A stretch of DNA of 64,000 nucleotides, from contig NZ_ATVI01000005.1 of assembly GCF_000420645.1 (NCBI RefSeq), forward strand, positions 480,357 through 544,356, written 5' to 3'. The number at the start of each line of letters is the position of its first letter. The first letter of the stretch is position 1. Below are positions 1 to 10,382 of this stretch, in pieces. The notes under the pieces are model-generated. The model was not told where the DNA came from. It did no database searches and saw only the letters and a program-made list of their open reading frames with translations. The position numbers and the translations under genes are program-made. The DNA is from Nevskia ramosa DSM 11499 (GTDB lineage Bacteria > Pseudomonadota > Gammaproteobacteria > Nevskiales > Nevskiaceae).

Positions 1-1
1 G

Positions 2-544
2 TTGCCGGTCGGCTATGCGATCAGCATCGCCGGCGCGCTGGAGCAGTCGAAGATCGCCAACGATTCGATCAACGCCCAGATGCCGATGATGCTGGTGGTC
101 ATCGTGGTGTTGCTGATGATCCAGCTGCAGCACTTCGGCCGCACGGTGATGGTGCTCCTGACCGCGCCGCTCGGCATCATCGGCGCCGCTGCTGCCTTGC
201 TGGTGACCGGCCTGCCGTTCGGCTTCGTGGCCTTGCTCGGCGTCATCGCCCTGGCCGGCATCATCATGCGCAACTCGGTGATCCTGGTTGATCAGATCGA
301 TCAGGACATCCAGGGCGGCCACGATCCCTGGACGGCGATCGTCGAATCAGCGGTGCGTCGCTTCCGGCCGATCGTGCTGACCGCAGCGGCGGCGGTGCTG
401 GCGCTGATTCCGCTGGTGCGCAGCACTTTCTTTGGGCCGATGGCGGCAGCGTTGATGGGTGGTTTGATCGTCGCCACGGTGCTGACCATGACCTTCCTGC
501 CGGCGCTATATGCGGCCTGGTTCCGGGTACGACGACCGGCGTAA
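2..544 (+). CDS. RND efflux transporter permease, C-terminal fragment
   Basis: This is the last 180 or so codons of an inner-membrane RND pump of the AcrB/MdtB/CusA superfamily; the gene begins upstream of the window. Several hydrophobic helices are visible (about residues 25-45, 52-72, 74-92, 120-140 and 147-172). The family signature near residues 80-100, GIIMRNSVILVDQI, matches the conserved block after the second large periplasmic loop of RND pumps. The C-terminus is short, ending in basic residues. Such pumps use the proton gradient to export drugs, solvents or metals together with a periplasmic adaptor and an outer-membrane channel, and neither of those genes lies downstream here. Substrate class cannot be told from this fragment. 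Confidence 0.9.
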   Translation: MPVGYAISIAGALEQSKIANDSINAQMPMMLVVIVVLLMIQLQHFGRTVMVLLTAPLGIIGAAAALLVTGLPFGFVALLGVIALAGIIMRNSVILVDQIDQDIQGGHDPWTAIVESAVRRFRPIVLTAAAAVLALIPLVRSTFFGPMAAALMGGLIVATVLTMTFLPALYAAWFRVRRPA

Positions 545-682
545 GTGGGTCTGTACCGCCTTTCCGTCGTTCGTCGCCGCTTGTAGGCATTTCCGCCCCA
601 GCTGGCTTCCCGAACGAGGGTTGGCCCTTTTGTTGCACTGCACATAACTGCCAGCTTGGGCTGGATCGGCAGGAGTGCAGTG

Positions 683-1828
683 ATGAACGGAATCGTGAGG
701 GCAGCAGGCAGGTGGCTTTCGGCGGCGGCGCTGGCTACGGCGGCGCTGCCCTTGGCGGCGCACACCGAGTACGAAGACGACGCGGCGGCGATGGCCACGG
801 CCCGCGTCGAGGAGGAAGTCCGGTTCCGGGGCGCCAGCGACGAAGTGATGCTCGCTGGCACGCTGAGCCGCCCGGCCTATGTCGCACGCGACCTGCCGGT
901 GCCGGCCGTCGTACTGATCCACGGCAGCGGCCCGAACGATCGCGACGAAACGCTGTACGGCCACAAGCCGTTTCGCATGCTGGCCGCGGCGTTCGAATCG
1001 GCCGGTTATGCGGTGCTGCGCTACGACAAGCGGGGCGTCGGCGAATCCGGCGGCAATCTTCGCGCGGCGACGTTGGTCGATTACGCAGCCGATGCCGAAG
1101 CAGCGTTTGATTACCTGCGCAGCCGTCCGGATATCGACGCCACGCGCATCGGTCTGCTTGGTCACAGCGAAGGCGGCATGATCGCGCCGATGATCGCCGC
1201 CCGGCGCAGCGACGTTGCCTGGCTGGTGCTGCTGGCACCGCCGACGGTGCCGGGCCGCGCGATCTCCGAATACCAGAACGTCCAGGGCGCACTCGACCGC
1301 GGTGCCAGCGAGCAGGCCGCGCTGGCCGCTGCCGCTGAGGCTGGCCGTTTGTTCGACATCCTGCAGGCCGATCTGCCGACCGAGCAGCGCGATGCCCGCC
1401 TGTGTACCGCGCTGCAGCGGATCGGCGAGCAGCGGCAGCTGTCACCGGCTTTCGTAGAAGGGCAGCGGCAGTCGCTCAGCTCGCCGTGGTTCCGCCATAT
1501 CCTGAGCTATGACCCGGCGCCGGTGCTGGAGAAAATCCGCAAGCCAGCCCTGGTGCTGTTCGGCGCGATGGATCACCAGATCGCGCCGTCACTGAACGAA
1601 GGCCCGGCGCGGGCCGCGCTGAAGGGCAATGCGGCCGCCGAGGTACGCGTGCTGCCCGGCGTCAACCACCTGTTCCTGAACACGCACTCTGGTGCAGTAT
1701 CGGAATATCCCCGGCTCGGCGGCGGCCTGTCGCCGGTCCTGCTCGACACCTTGCAGGACTGGCTGGCCGTCCAGTCACGGAGGGGACCGGACAACTTGAT
1801 TGCCACCGCTTATTACGAAGCTCCATGA
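683..1828 (+). CDS. Exported alpha/beta hydrolase (serine esterase/peptidase-like)
   Basis: About 381 residues. I chose ATG 683 rather than an upstream in-frame codon because AGGAG lies at 671-675 with 7-nt spacing, and because this start yields a clean signal peptide (basic MNGIVRAAGR, then an Ala/Leu-rich core ending near AAHT). The mature part is an alpha/beta hydrolase: oxyanion motif IHGSGPNDRDE, nucleophile in GHSEGG, an acid in GAMDHQ and the histidine in PGVNH near the C-terminus, so the Ser-Asp-His triad looks complete. It resembles the exported esterases related to DUF1749/BAAT-like hydrolases, but the substrate is unknown. Its stop overlaps the start of the next gene (ATGA at 1825-1828), which implies co-translation with the SDR. 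Confidence 0.85.
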   Translation: MNGIVRAAGRWLSAAALATAALPLAAHTEYEDDAAAMATARVEEEVRFRGASDEVMLAGTLSRPAYVARDLPVPAVVLIHGSGPNDRDETLYGHKPFRMLAAAFESAGYAVLRYDKRGVGESGGNLRAATLVDYAADAEAAFDYLRSRPDIDATRIGLLGHSEGGMIAPMIAARRSDVAWLVLLAPPTVPGRAISEYQNVQGALDRGASEQAALAAAAEAGRLFDILQADLPTEQRDARLCTALQRIGEQRQLSPAFVEGQRQSLSSPWFRHILSYDPAPVLEKIRKPALVLFGAMDHQIAPSLNEGPARAALKGNAAAEVRVLPGVNHLFLNTHSGAVSEYPRLGGGLSPVLLDTLQDWLAVQSRRGPDNLIATAYYEAP

Positions 1829-2619
1829 CCCAACTGCGCGACACCACCATCTGGATCACCGGCGCTTCGAGCGGCATTGGCGAAGCCTTGGCGCTGAAGG
1901 CTGCCGAAAGTGGCGCCAAGCTGGTGCTCAGCGCACGCCGTGAAGCGGAACTGCAGCGAGTGCGCACGGCTTGCGCCGATCCCTCGAAGGTGGCGGTGCT
2001 GCCGCTCGATCTGCTGGCGTTCGATGGCGGCGATGCCGTTGCCAAGGCCGAAGCCTGCTTCGGGCCGATCGACGTGCTGGTCAACAACGCCGGCATCTCG
2101 CAGCGCAGCCGGTTGGTCGATACCTCGATGGAGGTCTATCGGCAGCTGATGGAACTGGATTTCTTCGCCCCGGTGGCGCTGACCCGCGCGCTGGTGCCGG
2201 GCATGCGCACCCGCAAGCGTGGCCACATCGTGATGATCTCGTCGATCGCCGGCCGTATCGGTGCGCCGCAACGCACCGGCTACTCGGCCGCGAAATTCGC
2301 ACTCGCCGGTTTCACCGAAGCGGCGCGTGCCGAGCTGTGGCGCGACGGCGTCCGGTTCACCGCCGTCTATCCCGGCTATGTGCGCACGCAGATTTCGGTC
2401 AACGCCGTGAAGGGCGATGGCCGCGCCAATGGCGTCACCGATCACAACATCGCCGGCGGCATCAGCGCCGAGGATTGCGCGGACGACATCTGGGATGCCG
2501 TCGAAACCAATCAGGAAGAAGTGATGATGGGCGGCAAGGAAGTGTTCTACGAACGCCTCAAGCGCTATGCGCCGCAATTGTTCTCGTTCGCGCTGAAGCG
2601 CTCGACGCCGAAAGCCTGA
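1825..2619 (+). CDS. SDR-family NAD(P)-dependent oxidoreductase
   Basis: 264 residues, the usual length for a classical short-chain dehydrogenase/reductase. Visible motifs are the Rossmann glycine motif TGASSGIGEA near the N-terminus, NNAGIS near residue 90, a catalytic serine in IVMISSIAG and the YxxxK active site in YSAAKFALAGF, followed by the PGYVRT segment. No cofactor-binding residue decides firmly between NAD and NADP, although an Arg pair after beta-strand 2 (SARRE) favours NADPH. The closest general resemblance is to the DltE/YqjQ-like SDRs. It overlaps the upstream hydrolase by 4 nt, suggesting a two-gene operon. It ends 7 bp from the convergent hydrolase gene. Substrate not predictable. 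Confidence 0.9.
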   Translation: MTQLRDTTIWITGASSGIGEALALKAAESGAKLVLSARREAELQRVRTACADPSKVAVLPLDLLAFDGGDAVAKAEACFGPIDVLVNNAGISQRSRLVDTSMEVYRQLMELDFFAPVALTRALVPGMRTRKRGHIVMISSIAGRIGAPQRTGYSAAKFALAGFTEAARAELWRDGVRFTAVYPGYVRTQISVNAVKGDGRANGVTDHNIAGGISAEDCADDIWDAVETNQEEVMMGGKEVFYERLKRYAPQLFSFALKRSTPKA

Positions 2620-2626
2620 GCCGAAG

Positions 2627-3643
2627 CTACAGCTGCTCCAGCAGCTCCGCGACCCGCCGCTCCGCCCAGCTTTCCAGGCGCAGATTCTCGATGAAGCCGC
2701 AGTGGCCGCCGCGTCGTGGCGCGTCGTAGGCGATCACCGAACCACGCGCGCCGAGGCCGTCGAAATCGCGGATCGGGATCACCGTGTCGTCCTGCGCGGT
2801 CAGCACCGCGAGCGGCGAGGCGGCACCCATCAGCATCGGCGGCGTCAGCGTGTAGGTGGCGAGGTAGTCGTCCAGCGTGTCGTACTCGGTGTGCTCGACG
2901 ACGAAGCGGCGGGTGATGCCGACGAAGCTGTCGATACGCTTCAGCTCGCTGAAATCGTAGCGGCCGGGCCAAGCTTCGGCCTTGGCGTCGAGCGTCTTGC
3001 GCCACTTGTCGAGGAAGTAGCGCTTGAACACGGTCGGGCCGTTGTCGATCGCCAGCAGGGTGGCGCCCGGATCGATCGACGGCGAGATGCCGATCGACAG
3101 CTGCGGCACGATGCCGGCGGCCGGGCCGAGCAGGCCGACTCTCAAGGCGAAGTTGCCGCCCAGCGAGAAGCCGATGACCGCCAGCTTCTCGGCGCCGTCG
3201 ATCGCCTGGATCGCACGCACCGCGTTCAGCACTTCATCGATGCGCGCCGAGTGGAACATCCGCTCGTTCAGGCCGTGCGTGCCGGCGTGGTCGCGCAGGT
3301 TCAGGCGGAACACGTTCCAGCCGGCTTCGAAGACACGCGCGGCCATCGAATACAGGTAAGCCGATTCGTGGCTGCCTTCCCAGCCGTGGATCAGCACCAC
3401 CAAGCCGCGTGATTCGCGATCGGCAGGCTGGCGCGAATGCATGCCGGTGAGGCGCACCTGCTGGCCGGATTCGTCGACGCCGCAGTCGAGCAGATGCTGC
3501 ATCGCGCCTTCGTGCATGCCGTTGCCGCGCTTCTGCCAGCGCTTGATCACCGGCCGCTTGCCGGCGAGCACGGTCTGGATCAGCTGCGGCGCCAGCAACA
3601 GGCTCGGGCGGAACAGGCCGACGACCGACGATTCGCTGCTCAT
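2627..3643 (-). CDS. YheT-like alpha/beta hydrolase
   Basis: 338 residues, close to the YheT/EMB8-like cytoplasmic hydrolase family. The fold markers are the oxyanion strand LVVLIHGWEGSHES, nucleophile serine in GFSLGGN, an aspartate in DDTVIPIRDF and the C-terminal GGHCGFIE histidine. No signal peptide. The start ATG at 3643 overlaps the dapE stop (ATGA, 3640-3643), so it is probably translated with dapE. The association with dapE has no obvious metabolic sense. Family members are called hydrolases or putative esterases and their physiological substrate is not settled. Confidence 0.85.
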   Translation of the reverse strand: MSSESSVVGLFRPSLLLAPQLIQTVLAGKRPVIKRWQKRGNGMHEGAMQHLLDCGVDESGQQVRLTGMHSRQPADRESRGLVVLIHGWEGSHESAYLYSMAARVFEAGWNVFRLNLRDHAGTHGLNERMFHSARIDEVLNAVRAIQAIDGAEKLAVIGFSLGGNFALRVGLLGPAAGIVPQLSIGISPSIDPGATLLAIDNGPTVFKRYFLDKWRKTLDAKAEAWPGRYDFSELKRIDSFVGITRRFVVEHTEYDTLDDYLATYTLTPPMLMGAASPLAVLTAQDDTVIPIRDFDGLGARGSVIAYDAPRRGGHCGFIENLRLESWAERRVAELLEQL

Positions 3644-4800
3644 GACGATGCCCCGGCCGTGCCGAGCAGCCGCGCCAGCGTGCCTTCGTAGACGGCGCTC
3701 AAGGCATCGAGATCGACGACGCGAACGTGCTCATCGACCTTGTGGATCGAATCGTTGACCGGACCGATCTCGACCACTTCGGTGCCCATCGGTGCGATGA
3801 AGCGCGCATCCGAAGTGCCGCCGCCGGTGAACAGCAGCGGCGTCAGGCCGGTGACGGCACGAATGCTGTCTTTAGCAGCTGCGATCAAGGCGCCCTGGCG
3901 AGTCAGGAACGGCAGGCCGCTGAGCCACCAGCTGGCTTCGTAGCGCAGGCCGTGGCGATCGAGCACTTCGTGGACTCGCGCTTTCAGGCTGTCGGCGGTC
4001 GATTCGGTGCAGTAGCGGAAATTGAAGATCAGCTCGGCGGTACCGGGAATGACATTGGTCGCGCCGGTGCCGGAATGGATGTTCGAGATCTGGAACGAGG
4101 TTGGCGGAAAGTGGGCATTGCCGGCGTCCCATTCGATCGACACCAGCTCGGCCAGCGCCGGCGCCAGGCGATGGATAGGGTTGTCGGCCTTCAGCGGATA
4201 GGCGACGTGGCCCTGCTTGCCGAACACGGTCAGGTTGCAGCCCAGCGAGCCGCGCCGGCCGATGGTGATGCGATCGCCGAACTGGGTGTCACCGGTGGCT
4301 TCGCCGACGATGGCGTAGTCCGGCTTGATGCCGCGCGACTTCAGCACTTCGACGACGTGCTTGGTGCCGTGATGGGCCAGGCCTTCCTCGTCGCTGGTGA
4401 TCAGGAAGGCGATGGTGCCGCTGACGCTGCCCTGGGCCAGCAGCCGCTCGACGGCGCAAACCATCGCGGCGAGGCCGCTCTTCATGTCCGCCGCACCACG
4501 GCCGTAGAGCACGCCGTCGCGGATTTCCGGCACGAACGGGTCGCTGGCCCAGGCCGCGATCGGGCCCGGCGGCACGACGTCGGTGTGGCCGGCGAGCACG
4601 AACAGCGGCGCGCCTGCGCCATAAGTCGCCCACAGGTTGGTGATGCCTTCAGCGTTGATCCATTCGATCGTGAAACCGAGCGCGGCAAGACGTTCGGCGA
4701 TCAGCGCGCAGCAGCCGGCGTCATCGGGCGTCAGCGAGCGGCGGGCGATCAGCGCGCGGGTCAGTTCCAGCACCGCGGAGGTGCGAAGGTCATCAGCCAT
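3640..4800 (-). CDS. dapE: Succinyl-diaminopimelate desuccinylase
   Basis: 386 residues, the normal length for DapE. It hydrolyses N-succinyl-LL-2,6-diaminopimelate to LL-DAP and succinate in lysine and peptidoglycan synthesis. The M20 di-zinc metallopeptidase residues are visible: GHTDVVP (His ligand and Asp), GRGAADMKSG (bridging Asp), TSDEEG (catalytic Glu and Glu ligand), GEAT (Glu) and NDSIHKVDE (C-terminal His). The dimerisation domain starts about residue 180 (GRRGSLGCNL) and contains the NVIPG motif. Cytoplasmic. It overlaps the downstream hydrolase by 4 nt. Its pathway partner dapD lies about 6 kb away at 10905-11726, on the same strand but separated by the URC cluster and two unrelated genes. 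Confidence 0.96.
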   Translation of the reverse strand: MADDLRTSAVLELTRALIARRSLTPDDAGCCALIAERLAALGFTIEWINAEGITNLWATYGAGAPLFVLAGHTDVVPPGPIAAWASDPFVPEIRDGVLYGRGAADMKSGLAAMVCAVERLLAQGSVSGTIAFLITSDEEGLAHHGTKHVVEVLKSRGIKPDYAIVGEATGDTQFGDRITIGRRGSLGCNLTVFGKQGHVAYPLKADNPIHRLAPALAELVSIEWDAGNAHFPPTSFQISNIHSGTGATNVIPGTAELIFNFRYCTESTADSLKARVHEVLDRHGLRYEASWWLSGLPFLTRQGALIAAAKDSIRAVTGLTPLLFTGGGTSDARFIAPMGTEVVEIGPVNDSIHKVDEHVRVVDLDALSAVYEGTLARLLGTAGASS

Positions 4801-4883
4801 GTGAGCGGCAAGGGCGAAAATGTGGACCGGTAATTCTACCGCGATGCAACATCGTGACTCGGGCCATGGGTGCGGCTTGGCGA

Positions 4884-5519
4884 CTACTTGGTGCCAAAGA
4901 TCCGATCGCCGGCATCGCCCAGCCCCGGCACGATGTAGCCATGCTCGTTCAGGCCCTGATCGATCGCCGCGGTGTAGACCGGCACGTCCGGATGCTGGCT
5001 GTGAAAGTTCGCCAGGCCTTCCGGGCAGGTCAGCAGGCAGACGAAGCGAATCGAGCGCGGGTGGGTTTCCTTCAGGCGGTCGACGGCGGCGACCGCCGAA
5101 TTGCCAGTCGCCAGCATCGGATCGAGCACGATCGCATCGCGATTGCGCATGCCGGACGGCATCTTGAAGTAGTACTCGATGGCGCCGAGCGTCTTCGGAT
5201 CGCGGTACAGGCCGATATGGCCGACGCGCGCGCCGGGAATGACGCTGCGCATGCCGGCGAGGATGCCGAGGCCGGCGCGCAGGATCGGCACCAGGACGAT
5301 TTTCTTGCCGTCGATCAGCTTCGAAGTCATCGAACAGATCGGCGTTTCGATCTCCACTTCGTGCATCGGCATGTCGCGGGTGACCTCGTAGGCCATCAAG
5401 GTCGACAGTTCGTCGAGCAGCCGCGTGAAGCTGTTGACGCTGGCGCTCTTCTTCCGCATCAGGGTCAGCTTGTGCTGGACCAGCGGGTGGTCGATCAGGT
5501 GGACGGTGCCTGCGGTCAT
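4884..5519 (-). CDS. upp: Uracil phosphoribosyltransferase
   Basis: About 211 residues. It converts uracil and PRPP to UMP. Visible motifs are [12 protein letters not shown] at the N-terminus, ILRAGLGI, the PRPP-binding loop [11 protein letters not shown] and the uracil-binding [12 protein letters not shown]-terminus. I chose ATG 5519 because AGGA at 5529-5532 (minus strand) is 9 nt upstream; the next ATG at 5528 abuts that AGGA directly. The gene is last in a minus-strand run after URC1 and URC4. In yeast the homologous uracil phosphoribosyltransferase is required for the URC route of uracil degradation, so here it may feed UMP into catabolism as well as salvage. Confidence 0.95.
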   Translation of the reverse strand: MTAGTVHLIDHPLVQHKLTLMRKKSASVNSFTRLLDELSTLMAYEVTRDMPMHEVEIETPICSMTSKLIDGKKIVLVPILRAGLGILAGMRSVIPGARVGHIGLYRDPKTLGAIEYYFKMPSGMRNRDAIVLDPMLATGNSAVAAVDRLKETHPRSIRFVCLLTCPEGLANFHSQHPDVPVYTAAIDQGLNEHGYIVPGLGDAGDRIFGTK

Positions 5520-5545
5520 CGGCTTCATTCCTAAGGTTTTGGGAG

Positions 5546-6753
5546 TCAGAACACGGTGCCGTCGCTGACGATGTTCAGCGGCGGCAAGCCGCCCCGCAGT
5601 TCTGCGGCATACGCGCGGCCAGCGGCCCAGGTGCCGCCTTCGAGGATGCAGGCCAGCGGCAGTTCATCGGCGCTGCGCTTGAGCAGCGCGCGGACCCGGT
5701 CGGCGATCACATCGATCAGGTTCACGGTCAGCGCCCGCCATTCGACGATCAGCGCGTCGCCGGCAGTCCATTGCCGAGTCGCGAACGCCGGATCGCGCAG
5801 CACGATCACGCCGGCATCGATCAGCAGGCCGCCGTTGCGGTACTCGGGCAGGCCGGTCAGCGCATCGCGGCCGGCTATGGTGATGCCGGCCCATTCGAAC
5901 GGCTCGAACAGCGAATAGACCAGCCACTGGCTGAGCTTGTGGAACGGCATCCAGCCTGTGCTGGCACCGTCGCCGCCTGCGAGCGGATGCGGCCAGGCGT
6001 CGCCGAGCGCTACGCCATCGAGCGCATTGCCGGCCAGCCAGATGTCGCTGGTGTGGTCGAGCAGCGCACGCAGCAAGGCTGCGACTTCGATCTCGCGCTT
6101 CACGCCGTGATCGGTCAGCAGATCGAACAGGCCACCGGGACGGGCGTCGACACCGAAGGCTTGCGGCCGTTCGATCAGCGTCTGGCCGAAGCGTCTCAGC
6201 AATTCGGCGCGGCCATCGAGGCCGACCAGCGGGTTGCTGTCGCGGACCTGGAACAGGTTGCCGAGTCGCGCGGCATCGAGCCTCAGCAGCGCCTTGCCGT
6301 CGACCTGCAGCGGCTGCGCCGGATCGGACGAAAACGCACCCGCCATGAATGCCCGGAAGCTGGCCACACCGAGACCTTCCGAGCGACCGTAATCGCGGCC
6401 ACCATCGCAGTACTGCCATTGCGCGCCGGCACCGGCATCGAGCAGCACGCTGACGATGGCCAGATCGATCCTTACGCGGGCTTGCGCGGCGGCATCGAGC
6501 CTGGTCATCGCCGCCGTGAGTTCTGCTGCACGATCGACGCCGCCAGCTTCGAAGTGCCGCCAGCGGCTGTGGTACGGAATCGCCAAGGTCGGATAGCGGG
6601 CGAGGGTGACTTCGACGACCTTCTTGGCGGCGGTTTCGATCCGCGATTCATCGACAAACCACCAGTCCGACCTGCCGGCCACGACTGCAGCGGTGATGTT
6701 GCCGGCGCGGGCGCGGATCGTTACCGGATCGCGCAGGGTCGCAACCGCTGGGT

Positions 6754-6757
<4 letters not shown>
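5546..6757 (-). CDS. URC4/Urg3-like uracil catabolism protein (DUF1688)
   Basis: 403 residues. The sequence matches my recollection of the URC4/Urg3 family: an N-terminal block around [17 protein letters not shown]-like residues (40-70), then [32 protein letters not shown] and a C-terminal [17 protein letters not shown] block. The family is genetically required for uracil use as nitrogen source in yeasts through the URC pathway; its enzymatic activity is not settled. It starts with GTG (6757) inside the URC1 stop (GTGA), so the two proteins are translationally coupled. Bacterial members are sometimes mis-annotated as uracil phosphoribosyltransferases; the real one is the next gene in this operon. 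Confidence 0.85.
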
Positions 6758-8031
<1,274 letters not shown>

Positions 8032-8498
8032 CGGCACTCCTGTCTGGGTAATGCGGTCGTGTGCGCTGAAGGATCATTGGTGAAGCGCGACTCGAGTGTC
8101 GCAGGCGAGCAGCTTCCGTGCCGTTGCCGTCTTCGAATTGCAGAAACTGCCGGGATTCTTTCGTCGTGCGATGAAGTCTGGAGACGCCATCACGCTGTTG
8201 TTCGCTGTCTGTCGGCCGGCGATAAGTTGCTTTTCACCGGTGTCGCATGGTTGAAACCAATGCCAAACGTTCAAAAAGCAGTGAAAGCCGAAGATAATCC
8301 GATTGGCGATTACGTTAGTTCGTAAGTTTCTTGTAGAAAATTAATACCAATCAAAGTTGTGGGCTTCCTAATTGCTAAGTAACTGGATCGGCGATCCGAT
8401 CCACAAACTAGAACTACAGGAACAGCGGCATTGTCCATGCCGCCAATCTGCCTGACCCGTTTCCAGAAAAATAAGCTGAACAGCACAGGAATGAATGA
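8032..8498. other. Divergent intergenic region, relatively AT-rich
   Basis: This 467-bp gap separates URC1 (minus) from the DUF4394 lipoprotein gene (plus), so it should hold both promoters. The part from about 8270 to 8420 is visibly richer in A and T than the coding DNA around it. One clear symmetric site, GGATCGG-CGAT-CCGATCC, lies at 8385-8402. A weak promoter-like pair (TTGTGG at 8356-8361 and TAACTG at 8379-8384) precedes it. I see no convincing gene, RNA or terminator. Confidence 0.5.
8385..8402. promoter_or_regulatory. Perfect 7-bp inverted repeat, possible operator
   Basis: GGATCGG and CCGATCC flank a CGAT centre, giving an 18-bp dyad about 100 bp upstream of the DUF4394 lipoprotein gene and about 350 bp from URC1. 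The arrangement is typical of a dimeric regulator site, but it could be chance in DNA where GATCG words are common. Confidence 0.3.
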
Positions 8499-10262
8499 AT
8501 GAATGCATCGATAAACGCCGCGCGCGGCTATCCGCGTCGGAACCGCAGCGCGCTCGCAGGAGCCTTGTTGGCGATTGCGGCGCTGACCATGGCCGGTTGT
8601 GCGGACCAGTTCGATAGCGTTGCAACGCCCGTGGATCCGGGCACCCCACCGATCGATCCGGGCACGCCGCCCGTTGATCCGGTGGCGACGGTGTTCGGTA
8701 TTCGCGGAGGTGCGGAACTGGTCCGCTTCAGCCCGGATAGTCCGGCGACCGTCACCAGCATCGGCGCCATCAGCGGCCTCGGCGCTGGCGAAACGATTCT
8801 GGGCATCGATTTCCGGCCCGCCGACGGCAATCTGTATGCAGTCACCAGCGCTGGCCGCGTGTTGACCGTCGATCCGGCAACCGGCATCGCGTCATCGATC
8901 CAGCCGATCACTGGCGATGGCACGGCACTCACCGCACTGCGTTACGGCATCGATTTCAATCCGGTCGCCAATGCCCTGCGGATCATCGGTGACGATGGCC
9001 TGAATCTGCGGGTGCCGACCGCCGCATTGGTATCGCCGGCTCCGGCCGTGCCGGTCGCCGCGATCGTCGATGGCCGCATGGGTTATCTGCGCGGCGTCAC
9101 CGCTGCGGCCTACACGAATCCGGAGAGCGGCTCGAGCACCACCTTGTTCGTGATCGAAGCCGACACCGACACCGTGTACACGCAGGACGCCAATGTCGGG
9201 CGGCTGACGCGGGTCGGCAGCCTCGGTGTCGATGCTGTCGCCGTCAACGGTTACGACATCTACCAATCCGGTGTGTCGAACGAGCATTACGCGCTGCTGA
9301 CCACGGCCGCGGGCAGTGCCATCTACAAGATCAATCCTCTGACCGGCGCCGCGACGCTGTTCTCGCAGCCCCTGCCGGCGGCCGATTACCGCAGCTTGGT
9401 CGTGGTCAACGATGATCGCCTGGATGAGCCCGGCACTCGCGCGTTTGCCTTGCTGGTGCGGACGCCGTCAGGCGATGTGGTCGTCGGCTTCAGGCTGGAT
9501 GCGCTGACCGGCGTAGTGACCGCCGGGCCGGTCACCTTGCCGGTCAACGGGCTGGCCGATGGCGAGCATCTGGTCGGCATCTCCGAGCGCACCGCGTCGA
9601 CGGTTGGCTTCATCGGCGGCGGCGGCTACGGAGTGTCGGATCAGAACCGGGTTCTGGCATTACCGATCCAGAACGCCCAGAACGGCTTCGCCACGGCGAC
9701 CGTCAATGCTCAGCCGATCGGCACGCTGAGCACGCCGCTGGCAGGCTCCCGCTTCGGTATCGATTTCAATCCGCGCGCCGACCTGCTGCGCATCGTCGGC
9801 GACACTGGCCAGAACCTGAGAGTCAACGTGGAAGAAGGCCGGGTGATCGCCGATGCGCCGCGCGCCGCCGCGTTCGCCTTCGTCGATGGCACCACGCGCA
9901 CCGTCGAGCCGGCGCCGCAGATCGTCGCCACGGCCTATCGGGCAGCTCCGATCGGCGGCACCTTCCAGTACGCCATCGATGCCTCGAACAGCTCGCTGGT
10001 GCGAGTGGCGGTGCCCAATGATGGCGCGCTGGTCGTGGTCGGTCCGCTGGGCGTGAGCCTGCCGGCCTCGGCTCCTGGTGCTGCCGAGCAGAGTCTGGAT
10101 ATCGCCGGTACGGCAGACCAGTTCGTGTTCGCCACGCTGCGCACCACGGGCAGCCCGCTGTCGACGCTTTACCGGATCGACCTCGACACCGGTGCCGCCA
10201 CTGCCATCGGTCCGATCGGCAACAGCGGCGCGGTGAACGCGATCAGTTCGCGCGTGCAGTAA
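8499..10262 (+). CDS. DUF4394 domain lipoprotein, two tandem domains
   Basis: 587 residues. The N-terminus is a lipoprotein signal with lipobox LTMAGC (Cys34), so the protein is predicted to be anchored to a membrane facing the periplasm or exterior. A short Pro-rich linker of VDPGTPP units follows (residues 45-61). The rest consists of two DUF4394 copies (about 65-330 and 375-587) sharing the core words GIDFNP and LRI(I/V)GD followed by NLRV. These look like beta-propeller-type repeats. Function of the family is unknown. ATG 8499 was chosen from four staggered ATGs (8491, 8495, 8499, 8503) because only it opens this frame; AGGA at 8487-8490 is 8 nt upstream. A terminator follows the gene. 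Confidence 0.85.
   Translation: MNASINAARGYPRRNRSALAGALLAIAALTMAGCADQFDSVATPVDPGTPPIDPGTPPVDPVATVFGIRGGAELVRFSPDSPATVTSIGAISGLGAGETILGIDFRPADGNLYAVTSAGRVLTVDPATGIASSIQPITGDGTALTALRYGIDFNPVANALRIIGDDGLNLRVPTAALVSPAPAVPVAAIVDGRMGYLRGVTAAAYTNPESGSSTTLFVIEADTDTVYTQDANVGRLTRVGSLGVDAVAVNGYDIYQSGVSNEHYALLTTAAGSAIYKINPLTGAATLFSQPLPAADYRSLVVVNDDRLDEPGTRAFALLVRTPSGDVVVGFRLDALTGVVTAGPVTLPVNGLADGEHLVGISERTASTVGFIGGGGYGVSDQNRVLALPIQNAQNGFATATVNAQPIGTLSTPLAGSRFGIDFNPRADLLRIVGDTGQNLRVNVEEGRVIADAPRAAAFAFVDGTTRTVEPAPQIVATAYRAAPIGGTFQYAIDASNSSLVRVAVPNDGALVVVGPLGVSLPASAPGAAEQSLDIAGTADQFVFATLRTTGSPLSTLYRIDLDTGAATAIGPIGNSGAVNAISSRVQ
8631..8681 (+). repeat. 21-bp in-frame tandem repeat encoding VDPGTPP linker
   Basis: Two 21-bp units plus a 9-bp partial unit encode VDPGTPP, IDPGTPP and VDP directly after the lipidated cysteine region. 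Such a proline/acidic spacer probably holds the globular domains away from the membrane. Copy number could vary between strains by slippage. Confidence 0.7.
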
Positions 10263-10289
10263 GCCGTCGGATCGAGGTCAGAAGACAAC

Positions 10290-10318
10290 GGGCTGGTCTT
10301 TCCGGACCGGCCCTTTTT
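10290..10318 (+). terminator. Rho-independent terminator after DUF4394 gene
   Basis: A 9-bp stem (10290-10298 with 10305-10313, one G-U pair) is followed by five T residues at 10314-10318. It lies 28 bp after the stop codon. Confidence 0.8.
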
Positions 10319-10382
10319 CATGGCGCCGGCCAATCGATGGCATTCACGGCGATAATCTCGACAGACCCTAGGACGCCGCCCG

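Noticed and set aside
8059-8325. 88-codon plus-strand open frame in the URC1/lipoprotein spacer
   Set aside because: No ribosome binding site at its start, Cys/Arg-rich composition unlike real proteins here, and it lies in regulatory DNA.
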